From Tupaia tana (lineage: Eukaryota; Chordata; Mammalia; Scandentia; Tupaiidae): a DNA stretch of 64,000 nt. The translations under genes were made by a program, and so were the position numbers. Every line of letters starts with the position of its first letter. Positions within the stretch are counted from its first letter, which is position 1. The stretch spans positions 1 to 64,000 of the forward strand of contig JAKSZU010000013.1 in NCBI GenBank assembly GCA_026018925.1. The letters are read 5' to 3'. The notes under the pieces are model-generated. The model saw only the letters and a program-made list of their open reading frames with translations, ran no database searches and was not told the DNA's origin. Positions 1 to 10,910 of the stretch are shown piece after piece.

Positions 1-3000
1 GTGGTAGGGAGCCCCTCTGGCCTTCTATCCATGTCTCTGTGTCTCTGAGGTCTCTGTCTCTCTCTGCACCTGTCTCCTCATTTTCTTTTGGTAATTTTTT
101 CCTTTTTACGATTTTTTTAAAGGTAGAATTTCTCTCTGGCTCTCAGCTCCATCTTTTGTTTTGTTAATAAGCCCTTCTGCTCCTTTCTCCCACGCAGGAG
201 AGTTGAGCCATTCTCTGAGAAGATTCCACATGGATACTGGGAACTAGATATTTCAGGGCACAGGCGAAATGAAGATTTTCTACTCATAATTCAGCCTCCA
301 GCAAGCAAAGCTAGTGTGGTAGGGAGCCCCTCTGGCCTTCTATCCCTGTCTCTGTGTCTCTGAGGTCTCTGTCTCTCTCTGCACCTGTCTCCTCATTTTC
401 TTTTGGTAATTTTTCCTTTTTACGATTTTTTTAAAGGTAGAATTTCTCTCTGGCTCTCAGCTCCATCTCTTGTTTTGTTAATAAGCACTTCTGCTCCTTT
501 CTCCCAGGCAGGAGAGTTGAGCCATTCTCTGAGAAGATTCCACATGTATACTGGGAACTAGATATTTCAGGGCACAGGCGAAATGAAGATTTTCTACTCA
601 TAATTCAGCCTCCAGCAAACAAAGCTAGTGTGGTAGGGAGCCACTCTGGCCTTCTATCCCTGTCTCTGTGTCTCTGAGGTCTCTGTCTCTCTCTGCACCA
701 GTCTCCTCATTTTCTCTTGGTAATTATTCCTTTTTACGATTTTTTTAAAGGTAGAATTTCTCTCTGGCTCTCAGCTCCATCTTTTGTTTTGTTAATAAGC
801 CCTTCTGCTCCTTTCTCCCAGGCAGGAGAGTTGAGCCATTCTCTGAGAAGATTCCACATGGATACTGGGAACTAGATATTTCAGGGCACAGGCGAAATGA
901 AGATTTTCTACTCATAATTCAGCCTCCAGCAAGCAAAGCTAGTGTGGTAGGGAGCCCCTCTGGCCTTCTATCCCTGTCTCTGTGTCTCTGAGGTCTCTGT
1001 CTCTCTCTGTGCCTGTCTCCTCATTTTCTTTTGGTAATTTTTCCTTTTTACGATTTTTTTAAAGGTAGAATTTCTCTCTGGCTCTCAGCTCCATCTCTTG
1101 TTTTGTTAATAAGCCCTTCTGCTCCTTTCTCCCAGGCAGGAGAGTTGAGCCATTCTCTGAGAAGATTCCACATGTATACTGGGAACTAGATATTTCAGGG
1201 CACAGGCGAAATGAAGATTTTCTACTCATAATTCAGCCTCCAGCAAGCAAAGCTAGTGTGGTAGGGAGCCCCTCTGGCCTTCTATCCCTGTCTCTGTGTC
1301 TCTGAGGTCTCTGTCTCTCTCTGCGCCTGTCTCCTCATTTTCTTTTGGTAATTTTTCCTTTTTACGATTTTTTAAAGGTAGAATTTCTCTCTGGCTCTCA
1401 GCTCCATCTTTTGTTTTGTTAATAAGCCCTTCTGCTCCTTTCTCCCAGGCAGGAGAGTTGAGCCATTCTCTGAGAAGATTCCACATGGATACTGGGAACT
1501 AGATATTTCAGGGCACAGGCGAAATGAAGATTTTCTACTCATAATTCAGCGTCCAGCAAGCAAAGCTAGTGTGGTAGGGAGCCCCTCTGGCCTTCCATCC
1601 CTGTCTCTGTGTCTCTGAGGTCTCTGTCTCTCTCTGCGCCTGTCTCCTCATTTTTTTTTGGTAATTTTTCCTTTTTACGATTTTTTTAAAGGTAGAATTT
1701 CTCTCTGGCTCTCAGCTCCATCTTTCGTTTTCTTAATAAGCCCTTCTGCTGCTTTCTCCCAGGCAGGAGAGTTGATCCATTCTCTGAGAAGATTCCACAT
1801 GGATACTGGGAACTAGATATTTCAGGTCACCGGCGAAATGAAGATTTTCTACTCTTAATTCAGCCTCCAGCAAACAAAGCTAGTGTGGTAGGGAGCCACT
1901 CTGGCCTTCTATCCCTGTCTCTGTGTCTCTGAGGTCTCTGTCTCTCTCTGCACCTGTCTCCTCATTTTCTCTTGGTAATTATTCCTTTTTACGATTTTTT
2001 TAAAGGTAGAATTTCTCTCTGGCTCTCTGCTCCATCTTTTGTTTTGTTAATAAGCCCTTCTGCTCCTTTCTCCCAGGCAGGAGAGTTGAGCCATTCTCTG
2101 AGAAGATTCCACATGGATACTGGGAACTAGATATTTCAGGGCACAGGCGAAATGAAGATTTTCTACTCATAATTCAGCCTCCAGCAAGCAAAGCTAGTGT
2201 GGTAGGGAGCCCCTCTGGCCTTCTATCCCTGTCTCTGTGTCTCTGAGGTCTCTGTCTCTCTCTGCGCCTGTCTCCTCATTTTCTTTTGGTAATTTTTCCT
2301 TTTTACGATTTTTTTAAAGGTAGAATTTCTATCTGGCTCTCAGCTCCATCTTTCGTTTTCTTAATAAGCCCTTCTGCTGCTTTCTCCCAGGCAGGAGAGT
2401 TGATCCATTCTCTGAGAAGGTTCCACATGGATACTGGGAACTAGATATTGCAGGTCACAGGCGAAATGAAGATTTTCTACTCATAATTCAGCCTCCAGCA
2501 AACAAAGCTAGTATGGTAGGGAGCCACTCTGGCCTTCTATCCCTGTCTCTGTGTCTCTGAGGTCTCTGTCTCTCTCTGCACCTGTCTCCTCATTTTCTCT
2601 TGGTAATTATTCCTTTTTACGATATTTTTAAAGGTAGAATTTCTCTCTGGCTCTCAGCTCCATCTTTTGTTTTGTTAATAAGCCCTTGTGCTGCTTTCTC
2701 CCAGGCAGGAGAGTTGAGCCATTCTCTGAGAAGATTCCACATGGATACTGGGAACTAGATATTTCAGGGCACAGGCGAAATGAAGATTTTCTACTCATAA
2801 TTCAGCCTCCAGCAAGCAAAGCTAGTGTGGTAGGGAGCCCCTCTGGCCTTCTATCCCTGTCTCTGTGTCTCTAAGGTCTCTGTCTCTCTCTGGGCCTGTC
2901 TCCTCATTTTCTTTTGGTAATTTTTCCTTTTTACGATTTTTTTAAAGGTAGAATTTCTCTCTGGCTCTCAGCTCCATCTCTTGTTTTGTTAATAAGCCCT

Positions 3001-4396
3001 TCTGCTCCTTTCTCCCAGGCAGGAGAGTTGAGCCATTCTCTGAGAAGATTCCACATGTATACTGGGAACTAGATATTTCAGGGCACAGGCGAAATGAAGA
3101 TTTTCTACTCATAATTCAGCCTCCAGCAAGCAAAGCTAGTGTGGTAGGGAGCCCCTCTGGCCTTCTATCCCTGTCTCTGTGTCTCTGAGGTCTCTGTCTC
3201 TCTCTGCGCCTGTCTCCTCATTTTCTTTTGGTAATTTTTCCTTTTTACGATTTTTTTAAAGGTAGAATTTCTCTCTGGCTCTCAGCTCCATCTTTTGTTT
3301 TGTTAATAAGCCCTTCTGCTGCTTTCTCCCAGGCAGGAGAGTTGAGCCATTCTCTGAGCAGATTCCACATGGATACTGGGAACTAGATATTTCAGGGCAC
3401 AGGCGAAATGAAGATTTTCTACTCATAATTCAGCCTCCAGCAAGCAAAGCTAGTGTGGTAGGGAGCCCCTCTGGCCTTCTATCCCTGTCTCTGTGTCTCT
3501 GAGGTCTCTGTCTCTCTCTGCGCCGGTCTCCTCATTTTCTTTTGATAATTTTTCCTTTTTACGATTTTTTTAAAGGTAGAATTTCTCTCTGGCTCTCAGC
3601 TCCATCTTTTGTTTTGTTAATAAGCCCTTCTGCTCCTTTCTCCCAGGCAGGAGAGTTGAGCCATTCTCTGAGAAGATTCCACATGGATACTGGGAACTAG
3701 ATATTTCAGGGCACAGGCGAAATGAAGATTTTCTACTCATAATTCAGCCTCCAGCAAGCAAAGCTAGTGTGGTAGGGAGCCACTCTGGCCTTCTATCCCT
3801 TTCTCTGTGTCTCTGAGGTCTCTGTCTCTCTCTGCGCCTGTCTCCTCATTTTCTTTTGGTAATTTTTCCTTTTTACGATTTTTTTAAAGGTAGAATTTCT
3901 CTCTGGCTCTCAGCTCCATCTCTTGTTTTGTTCATAAGCCCTTCTGCTCCTTTCTCCCAGGCAGGAGAGTTGAGCCATTCTCTGAGAAGATTCCACATGG
4001 ATACTGGGAACTAGATATTTCAGGGCACATGCGAAATGAAGATTTTCTACTCATAATTCAGCCTCCAGCAAGCAAAGCTAGTGTGGTACGGAGCCCCTCT
4101 GGCCTTCTATCCCTGTCTCTGTGCCTCTGAGGTCTCTGTCTCTCTCTGCGCCTGTCTCCTCATTTTTTTTTTGGTAATTATTCCTTTTTAAGATATTTTA
4201 AAGGTAGAATTTCTCTCTGGCTCTCAGCTCCATCTTTTGTTTTGTTAATAAGCCCTTGTGCTGCTTTCTCCCAGGCAGGAGAGTTGAGCCATTCTTTGAG
4301 AAGGTTCCACATGGATACTGGGAACTAAATATTTCAGGGCACAGGCGAAATGAAGATTTTCTACTCATAATTCAGCCTCCAGCAAGCAAAGCTAGT
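1..4396. repeat. Higher-order block A, copy 1 (monomers 1-14)
   Basis: Unit starts are 1, 316, 630, 944, 1258, 1571, 1885, 2199, 2513, 2827, 3141, 3455, 3769 and 4083. The same succession of private variants is found at 15398-19791. Markers include CCCACGCAGG in unit 1, GAGCCACTCTGG with CTCTTGGTAATTATTCC in units 3, 7 and 9, TTCGTTTTCTT with GTTGATCC in units 6 and 8, CTTGTGCTGC in units 9 and 14, and GCGCCGGTCTCC in unit 12. Differences noted from copy 2 are substitutions at 588, 2303, 2450 and 3348 plus single-base T-run changes in units 1 and 14. Confidence 0.92.
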
Positions 4397-6911
4397 GTGG
4401 TAGGGAGCCCCTCTGGCCTTCTATCCCTGTCTCTGTGTCTCTGAGGTCTCTGTCTCTCTCTGCTCCTGTCTCCTCATTTTTTTTTTGGTAATTTTTCCTT
4501 TTCACGATTTTTTTAAAGGTAGAATTTCTCTCTGGCTCTCAGCTCCATCTTTTGTTTTTTAATAAGCCCTTCTGCTCCTTTCTCCCAGGCAGGAGAGTTG
4601 AGCCATTCTCTGAGAAGATTCCACATGGATACTGGGAACTAGATATTTCAGGGCACAGGCGAAATGAAGATTTTCTACTCATAATTCAGCCTCCAGCAAG
4701 CAAAGCTAGTGTGGTAGGGAGCCCCTCTGGCCTTCTATCCCTGTCTCTGTGTCTCTGAGGTCTCTGACTCTCTCTGCGCCTGTCTCCTCATTTTCTTTTG
4801 GTAATTTTTCCTTTTTACGATTTTTTTAAAGGTAGAATTTCTCTCTGGCTCTCAGCTCCAACTTTTGTTTTGTTAATAAGCCCTTCTGCTCCTTTCTCCC
4901 AGGCAGGAGAGTTGAGCCATTCTCTGAGAAGATTCTACATGGATACTGGGAACTAGATATTTCAGGGCACAGGCGAAATGAAGATTTTCTACTCATAATT
5001 CAGCCTCCAGCAAGCAAAGCTAGTGAGGTAGGGAGCCCCTCTGGCCTTCTATCCCTGTCTCTGTGTCTCTGAGGTCTCTGTCTCTCTCTGCGCCTGTCTC
5101 CTCATTTTCTTTTGGTAATTTTTCCTTTTTACGATTTTTTTAAAGGTAGAATTTCTCTCTGGCTCTCAGCTCCATCTTTTGTTTTGTTAATAAGCCCTTC
5201 TGCTCCTTTCTCCCAGGCAGGAGAGTTGAGCCATTCTCTGAGAAGATTCCACATGGATACTGGGAACTAGATATTTCAGGGCACAGGCGAAATGAAGATT
5301 TTCTACTCATAATTCAGCCTCCAGCAAGCAAAGCTAGTGTGGTAGGGAGCCCCTCTGGCCTTCTATCCCTGTCTCTGTGTCTCTGAGGTCTCTGTCTCTC
5401 TCTGCGCCTGTCTCCTCATTTTCTTTTGGTAATTTTTCCTTTTTACGATTTTTTTAAAGGTAGAATTTCTCTCTGGCTCTCAGCTCCATCTCTTGTTTTG
5501 TTAATAAGCCCTTCTGCTCCTTTCTCCCAGGCAGGAGAGTTGAGCCATTCTCTGAGAAGATTCCACATGTATACTGGGAACTAGACATTTCAGGGCACAG
5601 GCGAAATGAAGATTTTCTACTCATAATTCAGCCTCCAGCAAGCAAAGCTAGTGTGGTAGGGAGCCCCTCTGGCCTTCTATCCCTGTCTCTGTGTCTCTGA
5701 GGTCTCTGTCTCTCTCTGCTCCTGTCTCCTCATTTTTTTTTTGGTAATTTTTCCTTTTCACGATTTTTTTAAAGGTAGAATTTCTCTCTGGCTCTCAGCT
5801 CCATCTTTTGTTTTTTAATAAGCCCTTCTGCTCCTTTCTCCCAGGCAGGAGAGTTGAGCCATTCTCTGAGAAGATTCCACATGGATACTGGGAACTAGAT
5901 ATTTCAGGGCACAGGCGAAATGAAGATTTTCTACTCATAATTCAGCCTCCAGCAAGCAAAGCTAGTGTGGTAGGGAGCCCCTCTGGCCTTCTATCCCTGT
6001 CTCTGTGTCTCTGAGGTCTCTGTCTCTCTCTGCTCCTGTCTCCTCATATTCTTTTGGTAATTTTTCCTTTTTACGATTTTTTTAAAGGTAGAATTTCTCT
6101 CTGGCTCTCAGCTCCATCTTTTCTTTTGTTAATAAGCCCTTCTGCTCCTTTCTCCCAGGCAGGAGAGTTGAGCCATTCTCTGAGAAGATTCCACATGGAT
6201 ACTGGGAACTAGATATTTCAGGGCACAGGCGAAATGAAGATTTTCTACTCATAATTCAGCCTCCAGCAAGCAAAGCTAGTGTGGTAGGGAGCCCCTCTGG
6301 CCTTCTATCCCTGTCTCTGTGTCTCTGAGGTCTCTGTCTCTCTCTGCGCCTGTCTCCTCATCTTTTTTTTTTGGTAATTTTTCCTTTTAACGATTTTTTT
6401 AAAGGTAGAATTTCTCTCTGGCTCTCAGCTCCATCTTTTGTTTTGTTAATAAGCCCTTCTGCTCCTTTCTCCCAGGCAGGAGAGTTGAGCCATTCTCTGA
6501 GAAGATTCCACATGGATACTGGGAACTAGATATTTCAGGGCACAGGCGAAATGAAGATTTTCTACTCATAATTCAGCCTCCAGCAAGCAAAGCTAGTGTG
6601 GTAGGGAGCCCCTCTGGCCTTCTATCCCTGTCTCTGTGTCTCTGAGGTCTCTGTCTCTCTCTGCTCCTGTCTCCTCATTTTTTTTTTGGTAATTTTTCCT
6701 TTTCACGATTTTTTTAAAGGTAGAATTTCTCTCTGGCTCTCAGCTCCATCTTTTGTTTTTTAATAAGCCCTTCTGCTCCTTTCTCCCAGGCAGGAGAGTT
6801 GAGCCATTCTCTGAGAAGATTCCACATGGATACTGGGAACTAGATATTTCAGGGCACAGGCGAAATGAAGATTTTCTACTCATAATTCAGCCTCCAGCAA
6901 GCAAAGCTAGT
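4397..6911. repeat. Satellite segment, monomers 15-22, with a recurring TTCACGATT variant
   Basis: Unit starts are 4397, 4711, 5025, 5339, 5653, 5967, 6281 and 6598. Units 15, 19 and 22 share three linked changes: GCTCCTGTCTCC, TTCACGATT, and GTTTTTTAATAAG in place of GTTTTGTTAATAAG. They are spaced 4 and then 3 monomers apart, so they come from recent local copying. Unit 21 is 317 bp because of a longer T-run near 6361. No other element or gene is present. Confidence 0.88.
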
Positions 6912-8800
6912 GTGGTAGGGAGCCCCTCTGGCCTTCTATCCCTGTCTCTGTGTCTCTGAGGTCTCTGTCTCTCTCTGCTCCTGTCTCCTCATTTTTTTTT
7001 GGTAATTTTTCCTTTTTACGATTTTTTTAAAGGTAGAATTTCTCTCTGGCTCTCAAATCCATCTTTTGTTTTGTTAATAAGCCCTTCTGCTCCTTTCTCC
7101 CAGGCAGGAGAGTTGAGCCATTCTCTGAGAAGATTCCACATGGATACTGGGAACTAGATATTTGAGGGCACAGGCGAAATGAAGATTTTCTACTCATAAT
7201 TCAGCCTCCAGCAAGCAAAGCTAGTGTGGTAGGGAGCCCCTCTGGCCTTCTATCCTTGTCTCTGTGTCTCTGAGGTCTCTGTCTCTCTCTGCGCCTGTCT
7301 CCTCATATTTTTGGTAATTTTTCCTTTTTACGATTTTTTTTAAAGGTAGAATTTCTCTCTGGCTCTCAGCTCCATCTTTTGTTTTGTTAATAAGCACTTC
7401 TGCTCCTTTCTCCCAGGCAGGAGAGTTGAGCCATTCTCTGAGAAGATTCCACATGGATACTGGGGAACTAGATATTTCAGGGCACAGGCGAAATGAAGAT
7501 TTTCTACTCATAATTCAGCCTCCAGCAAGCAAAGCTAGTGTGGTAGGGAGCCCCTCTGGCCTTCTATCCCTGTCTCTGTGTCTCTGAGGTCTCTGTCTCT
7601 CTCTGCTCCTGTCTCCTCATTTTCTTTTGGTAATTTTTCCTTTTCATGATTTTTTTAAACGTAGAATTTCTCTCTGGCTCTCAGCTCCATCTTTTGTTTT
7701 GTTAATAAGCCCTTCTGCTCCTTTTCTCCCAGGCAGGAGAGTTGAGCCATTCTCTGAGAAGATTCCACATGGGATACTGGGAACTAGATATTTCAGGGCA
7801 CAGGCGAAATGAAGATTTTCTACTCATAATTCAGCCTCCAGCAAGCAAAGCTAGTGTGGTAGGGAGCCCCTCTGGCCTTCTATCCCTGTCTCTGTGTCTC
7901 TGAGGTCTCTGTCTCTCTCTGCGCCTGTCTCCTCATATTTTTGGTAATTTTTCCTTTTTACGATTTTTTTTAAAGGTAGAATTTCTCTCTGGCTCTCAGC
8001 TCCATCTTTTGTTTTGTTAATAAGCCCTTCTGCTCCTTTCTCCCAGGCAGGAGAGTTGAGCCATTCTCTGAGAAGATTCCACATGGATACTGGGAACTAG
8101 ATATTTCAGGGCACAGGCGAAATGAAGATTTTCTACTCATAATTCAGCCTCCAGCAAGCAAAGCTAGTGTGGTAGGGAGCCCCTCTGGCCTTCTATCCCT
8201 GTCTCTGTGTCTCTGAGGTCTCTGTCTCTCTCTGCGCCTGTCTCCTCATTTTCTTTTGGTAATTTTTCCTTTTTACGATTTTTTTAAAGGTAGAATTTCT
8301 CTCTGGCTCTCAGCTCCATCTTTTGTTTTGTTAATAAGCCCTTCTGCTCCTTTCTCCCAGGCAGGAGAGTTGAGCCATTCTCTGAGAAGATTCCACATGG
8401 ATACTGGGAACTAGATATTTCAGGGCACAGGCGAAATGAAGATTTTCTACTCATAATTCAGCCTCCAGCAAGCAAAGCTAGTGTGGTAGGGAGCCCCTCT
8501 GGCCTTCTATCCCTGTCTCTGTGTCTCTGAGGTCTCTGTCTCTCTCTGCACCTGTCTCCTCATCTTTTTTTTTTTGGTAATTTTTCCTTTTTACGACTTT
8601 TTTAAAGGTAGAATTTCTCTCTGGCTCTCAGCTCCATCTTTTGTTTTGTTAATAAGCCCTTCTGCTCCTTTCTCCCAGGCAGGAGAGTTGAGCCATTCTC
8701 TGAGAAGATTCCACATGGATACTGGGAACTCGATATTTCAGGGCACAGACGAAATGAAGATTTTCTACTCATAATTCAGCCTCCAGCAAGCAAAGCTAAT
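6912..8800. repeat. Higher-order block B, copy 1 (monomers 23-28)
   Basis: Unit starts are 6912, 7226, 7540, 7856, 8169 and 8483. The block matches 13511-15397, 21 monomers later. Shared private markers are TCTCAAATCC (about 7053), TATTTGAGGG (about 7160), TCATATTTTTGG in units 24 and 26, CATGATTT with AAACGTAGAA in unit 25, and an extended T-run plus TACGACTTTT and ACAGACGAAATG in unit 28 (318 bp). This copy alone has three one-base homopolymer gains, at 7462-7465, 7722-7725 and 7771-7773. Confidence 0.9.
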
Positions 8801-10714
8801 GTGGTAGGGAGCCCCTCTGGCCTTCTATCCATGTCTCTGTGTCTCTGAGGTCTCTGTCTCTCTCTGCACCTGTCTCCTCATTTTCTTTTGGTAATTTTTC
8901 CTTTTTACGATTTTTTTAAAGGTAGAATTTCTCTCTGGCTCTCAGCTCCATCTTTTGTTTTGTTAATAAGCCCTTCTGCTCCTTTCTCCCAGGCAGGAGA
9001 GTTGAGCCATTCTCTGAGAAGATTCCACATGGATACTGGGAACTAGATATTTCAGGGCACAGGCGAAATGAAGATTTTCTACTCATAATTCAGCCTCCAG
9101 CAAGCAAAGCTAGTGTGGTAGGGAGCCCCTCTGGCCTTCTAACCCTGTCTCTGTGTCTCTGAGGTCTCTGTCTCTCTCTGCGCCTGTCTCCTCATTTTCT
9201 TTTGGTAATTTTTCCTTTTTACGATTTTTTTAAAGGTAGAATTTCTCTCTGGCTCTCAGCTCCATCTTTTGTTTTGTTAATAAGCCCTTCTGCTCCTTTC
9301 TCCCAGGCAGGAGAGTTGAGCCATTCTCTGAGAAGATTCCACATGGATACTGGGAACTAGATATTTCAGGGCACAGGAGAAATGAAGATTTTCTACTCAT
9401 AATTCAGCCTCCAGCAAGCAAAGCTAGTGTGGTAGGGAGCCCCTCTGGCCTTCTATCCCTGTCTCTGTGTCTCTGAGGTCTCTGTCTCTCTCTGCCCCTG
9501 TCTCCTCATTTTCTTTTGGTAATTTTTCCTTTTTACGATTTTTTTAAAGGTAGAATTTCTCTCTGGCTCTCAGCTCCATCTTTTGTTTTGTTAATAAGCC
9601 CTTCTGCTCCTTTCTCCCAGGCAGGAGAGTTGAGCCATTCTCTGAGAAGATTCCACATGTATACTGGGAACTAGATATTTCAGGGCACAGGCGAAATGAA
9701 GATTTTCTACTCATAATTCAGCCTCCAGCAAGCAAAGCTAGTGTGGTAGGGAGCCCCTCTGGCCTTCTATCCCTGTCTCTGAGTCTCTGAGGTCTCTGTC
9801 TCTCTCTGCACCTGTCTCCTCATTTTTTTTTGGTAATTTTTCCTTTTTAAGATATTTTTAAAGGTAGAATTTCTCTCTGGCTCTCAGCTCCATCTTTTGT
9901 TTTGTTAATAAGCCCTTCTGCTGCTTTCTCCCAGGCAGGAGAGTTGATCCATTCTCTGAGAAGATTCCACATGGATACTGGGAACTAGATATTTCAGGTC
10001 ACAGGCGAAATGAAGATTTTCTACTCATAATTCAGCCTCCAGCAAACAAAGCTAGTGTGGTAGGGAGCCCCTCTGGCCTTCTATCCCTGTCTCTGTGTCT
10101 CTGAGGTCTCTGTCTCTCTCTGCACCTGTCTCCACATTTTCTCTTGGTAATTATTCCATTTTACGATTTTTTTAAAGGTAGAATTTCTCTCTGCCTCTCA
10201 GCTCCATCTTTTGTTTTGTTAATAAGCCCTTCTGCTCCTTTCTCCCAAGCAGGAGAGTTGAGCCATTCTCTGAGAAGATTCCACATGGATACTGGGAACT
10301 AGATATTTCAGGGCACAGGCGAAATGAAGATTTTCTACTCATAATTCAGCCTCCAGCAAGCAAAATTAGTGTGGTAGGGAGCCCCTCTGGCCTTCTATCC
10401 CTGTCTCTGTGTCTCTGAGGTCTCTGTCTCTCTCTGCGCCTGTCTCCTCATTTTCTTTTGGTAATTTTTCCTTTTTACGATTTTTTTAAAGGTAGAATTT
10501 CCCTCTGTCTCTCAGCTCCATCTCTTGTTTTGTTAATAAGCACTTCTTCTCCTTTCTCCCAGGCAGGAGAGTTGAGCCATTCTCTGAGAAGATTCCACAT
10601 GTATACTGGGAACTAGATATATCAGGGCACAGGCGAAATGAAGATTTTCTACTCATAATTCAGCCTCCAGCAAGCAAAGCTAGTGTGGTAGGGAGCCCCT
10701 CTGGCCTTCTATCC

Positions 10715-10750
10715 CTGTCTCTGTGTCTCTGAGGTCTCTGTCTCTCTCTG
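10715..10750. repeat. Degenerate TCTCTG-type simple repeat inside the monomer
   Basis: Unit positions 31-66 consist of imperfect TCTCTG/CTGTCT words in a pyrimidine-rich strand. The stretch is present in every monomer, so the array holds about 204 copies. It is shown here in the reference copy. It may reflect how the monomer arose, or simply be low-complexity sequence; no function is claimed. Confidence 0.8.
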
Positions 10751-10801
10751 CGCCTGTCTCCTCATTTTCTTTTGGTAATTTTTCCTTTTTACGATTTTTT
10801 T

Positions 10802-10811
10802 AAAGGTAGAA
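10802..10811 (+). other. Splice-donor-like motif AAAGGTAGAA
   Basis: Unit positions 118-127 read AAAG|GTAGAA, close to a 5' splice-site consensus. The motif occurs in nearly every monomer. Exceptions include AAACGTAGAA at about 7668 and 14265 and AAAAGTAGAA at about 35907. There is no evidence of transcription in the window, so use as a splice site is only a possibility. Confidence 0.35.
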
Positions 10812-10845
10812 TTTCTCTCTGGCTCTCAGCTCCATCTTTTGTTTT

Positions 10846-10876
10846 GTTAATAAGCCCTTCTGCTCCTTTCTCCCAG
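10846..10876 (+). other. Splice-acceptor-like polypyrimidine tract ending CAG
   Basis: Unit positions 162-192 hold TTAATAAG, which can act as a branch-point-like YTNAY, then about 20 pyrimidine-rich bases ending CCCAG|G. This is the layout of a 3' splice site and recurs in nearly every copy. Variants change the final dinucleotide context: CCCACGCAGG near 200 and 15590, and CCCATTCAGG near 55743, 59819 and 63579. With the donor-like motif about 70 bp upstream it hints that the monomer descends from intronic or gene-edge sequence. That is inference from motif shape alone. Confidence 0.4.
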
Positions 10877-10893
10877 GCAGGAGAGTTGAGCCA

Positions 10894-10910
10894 TTCTCTG
10901 AGAAGATTCC
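10894..10910. promoter_or_regulatory. Hairpin TTCTC-T-GAGAA overlapping a GAAnnTTC (heat-shock-element-like) dimer
   Basis: Unit positions 210-220 form an inverted repeat with 5-base arms around one base. Overlapping it, positions 217-226 read AGAAGATTCC, a perfect nGAAnnTTCn, the two-unit core of a heat shock element. A third unit in phase is absent. The motif is in most monomers. It is lost in variants reading GAGACGATTCC (for example near 23770, 29102, 39143) and GAGCAGATTCC (for example near 3356, 18752). A six-base constraint arises by chance fairly often, so function is unproven. Confidence 0.35.

Noticed and set aside
1..316. True array start at the left edge
   Set aside because: Position 1 falls in the unit phase I chose, but the sequence is a normal internal monomer and nothing marks a boundary. 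The window start is arbitrary, as is the cut at 64000.
7221..7511. Minus-strand frames of 60-107 codons starting at ATG within monomers (for example 1253-1486, 7851-8084, 41743-42054, 44220-44543)
   Set aside because: They use an ATG opposite CCACAT, or another inside the unit, and are opened or closed by T-run length changes that alter frame. They have low-complexity, charge-rich content and no domain. They are by-products of the repeat.
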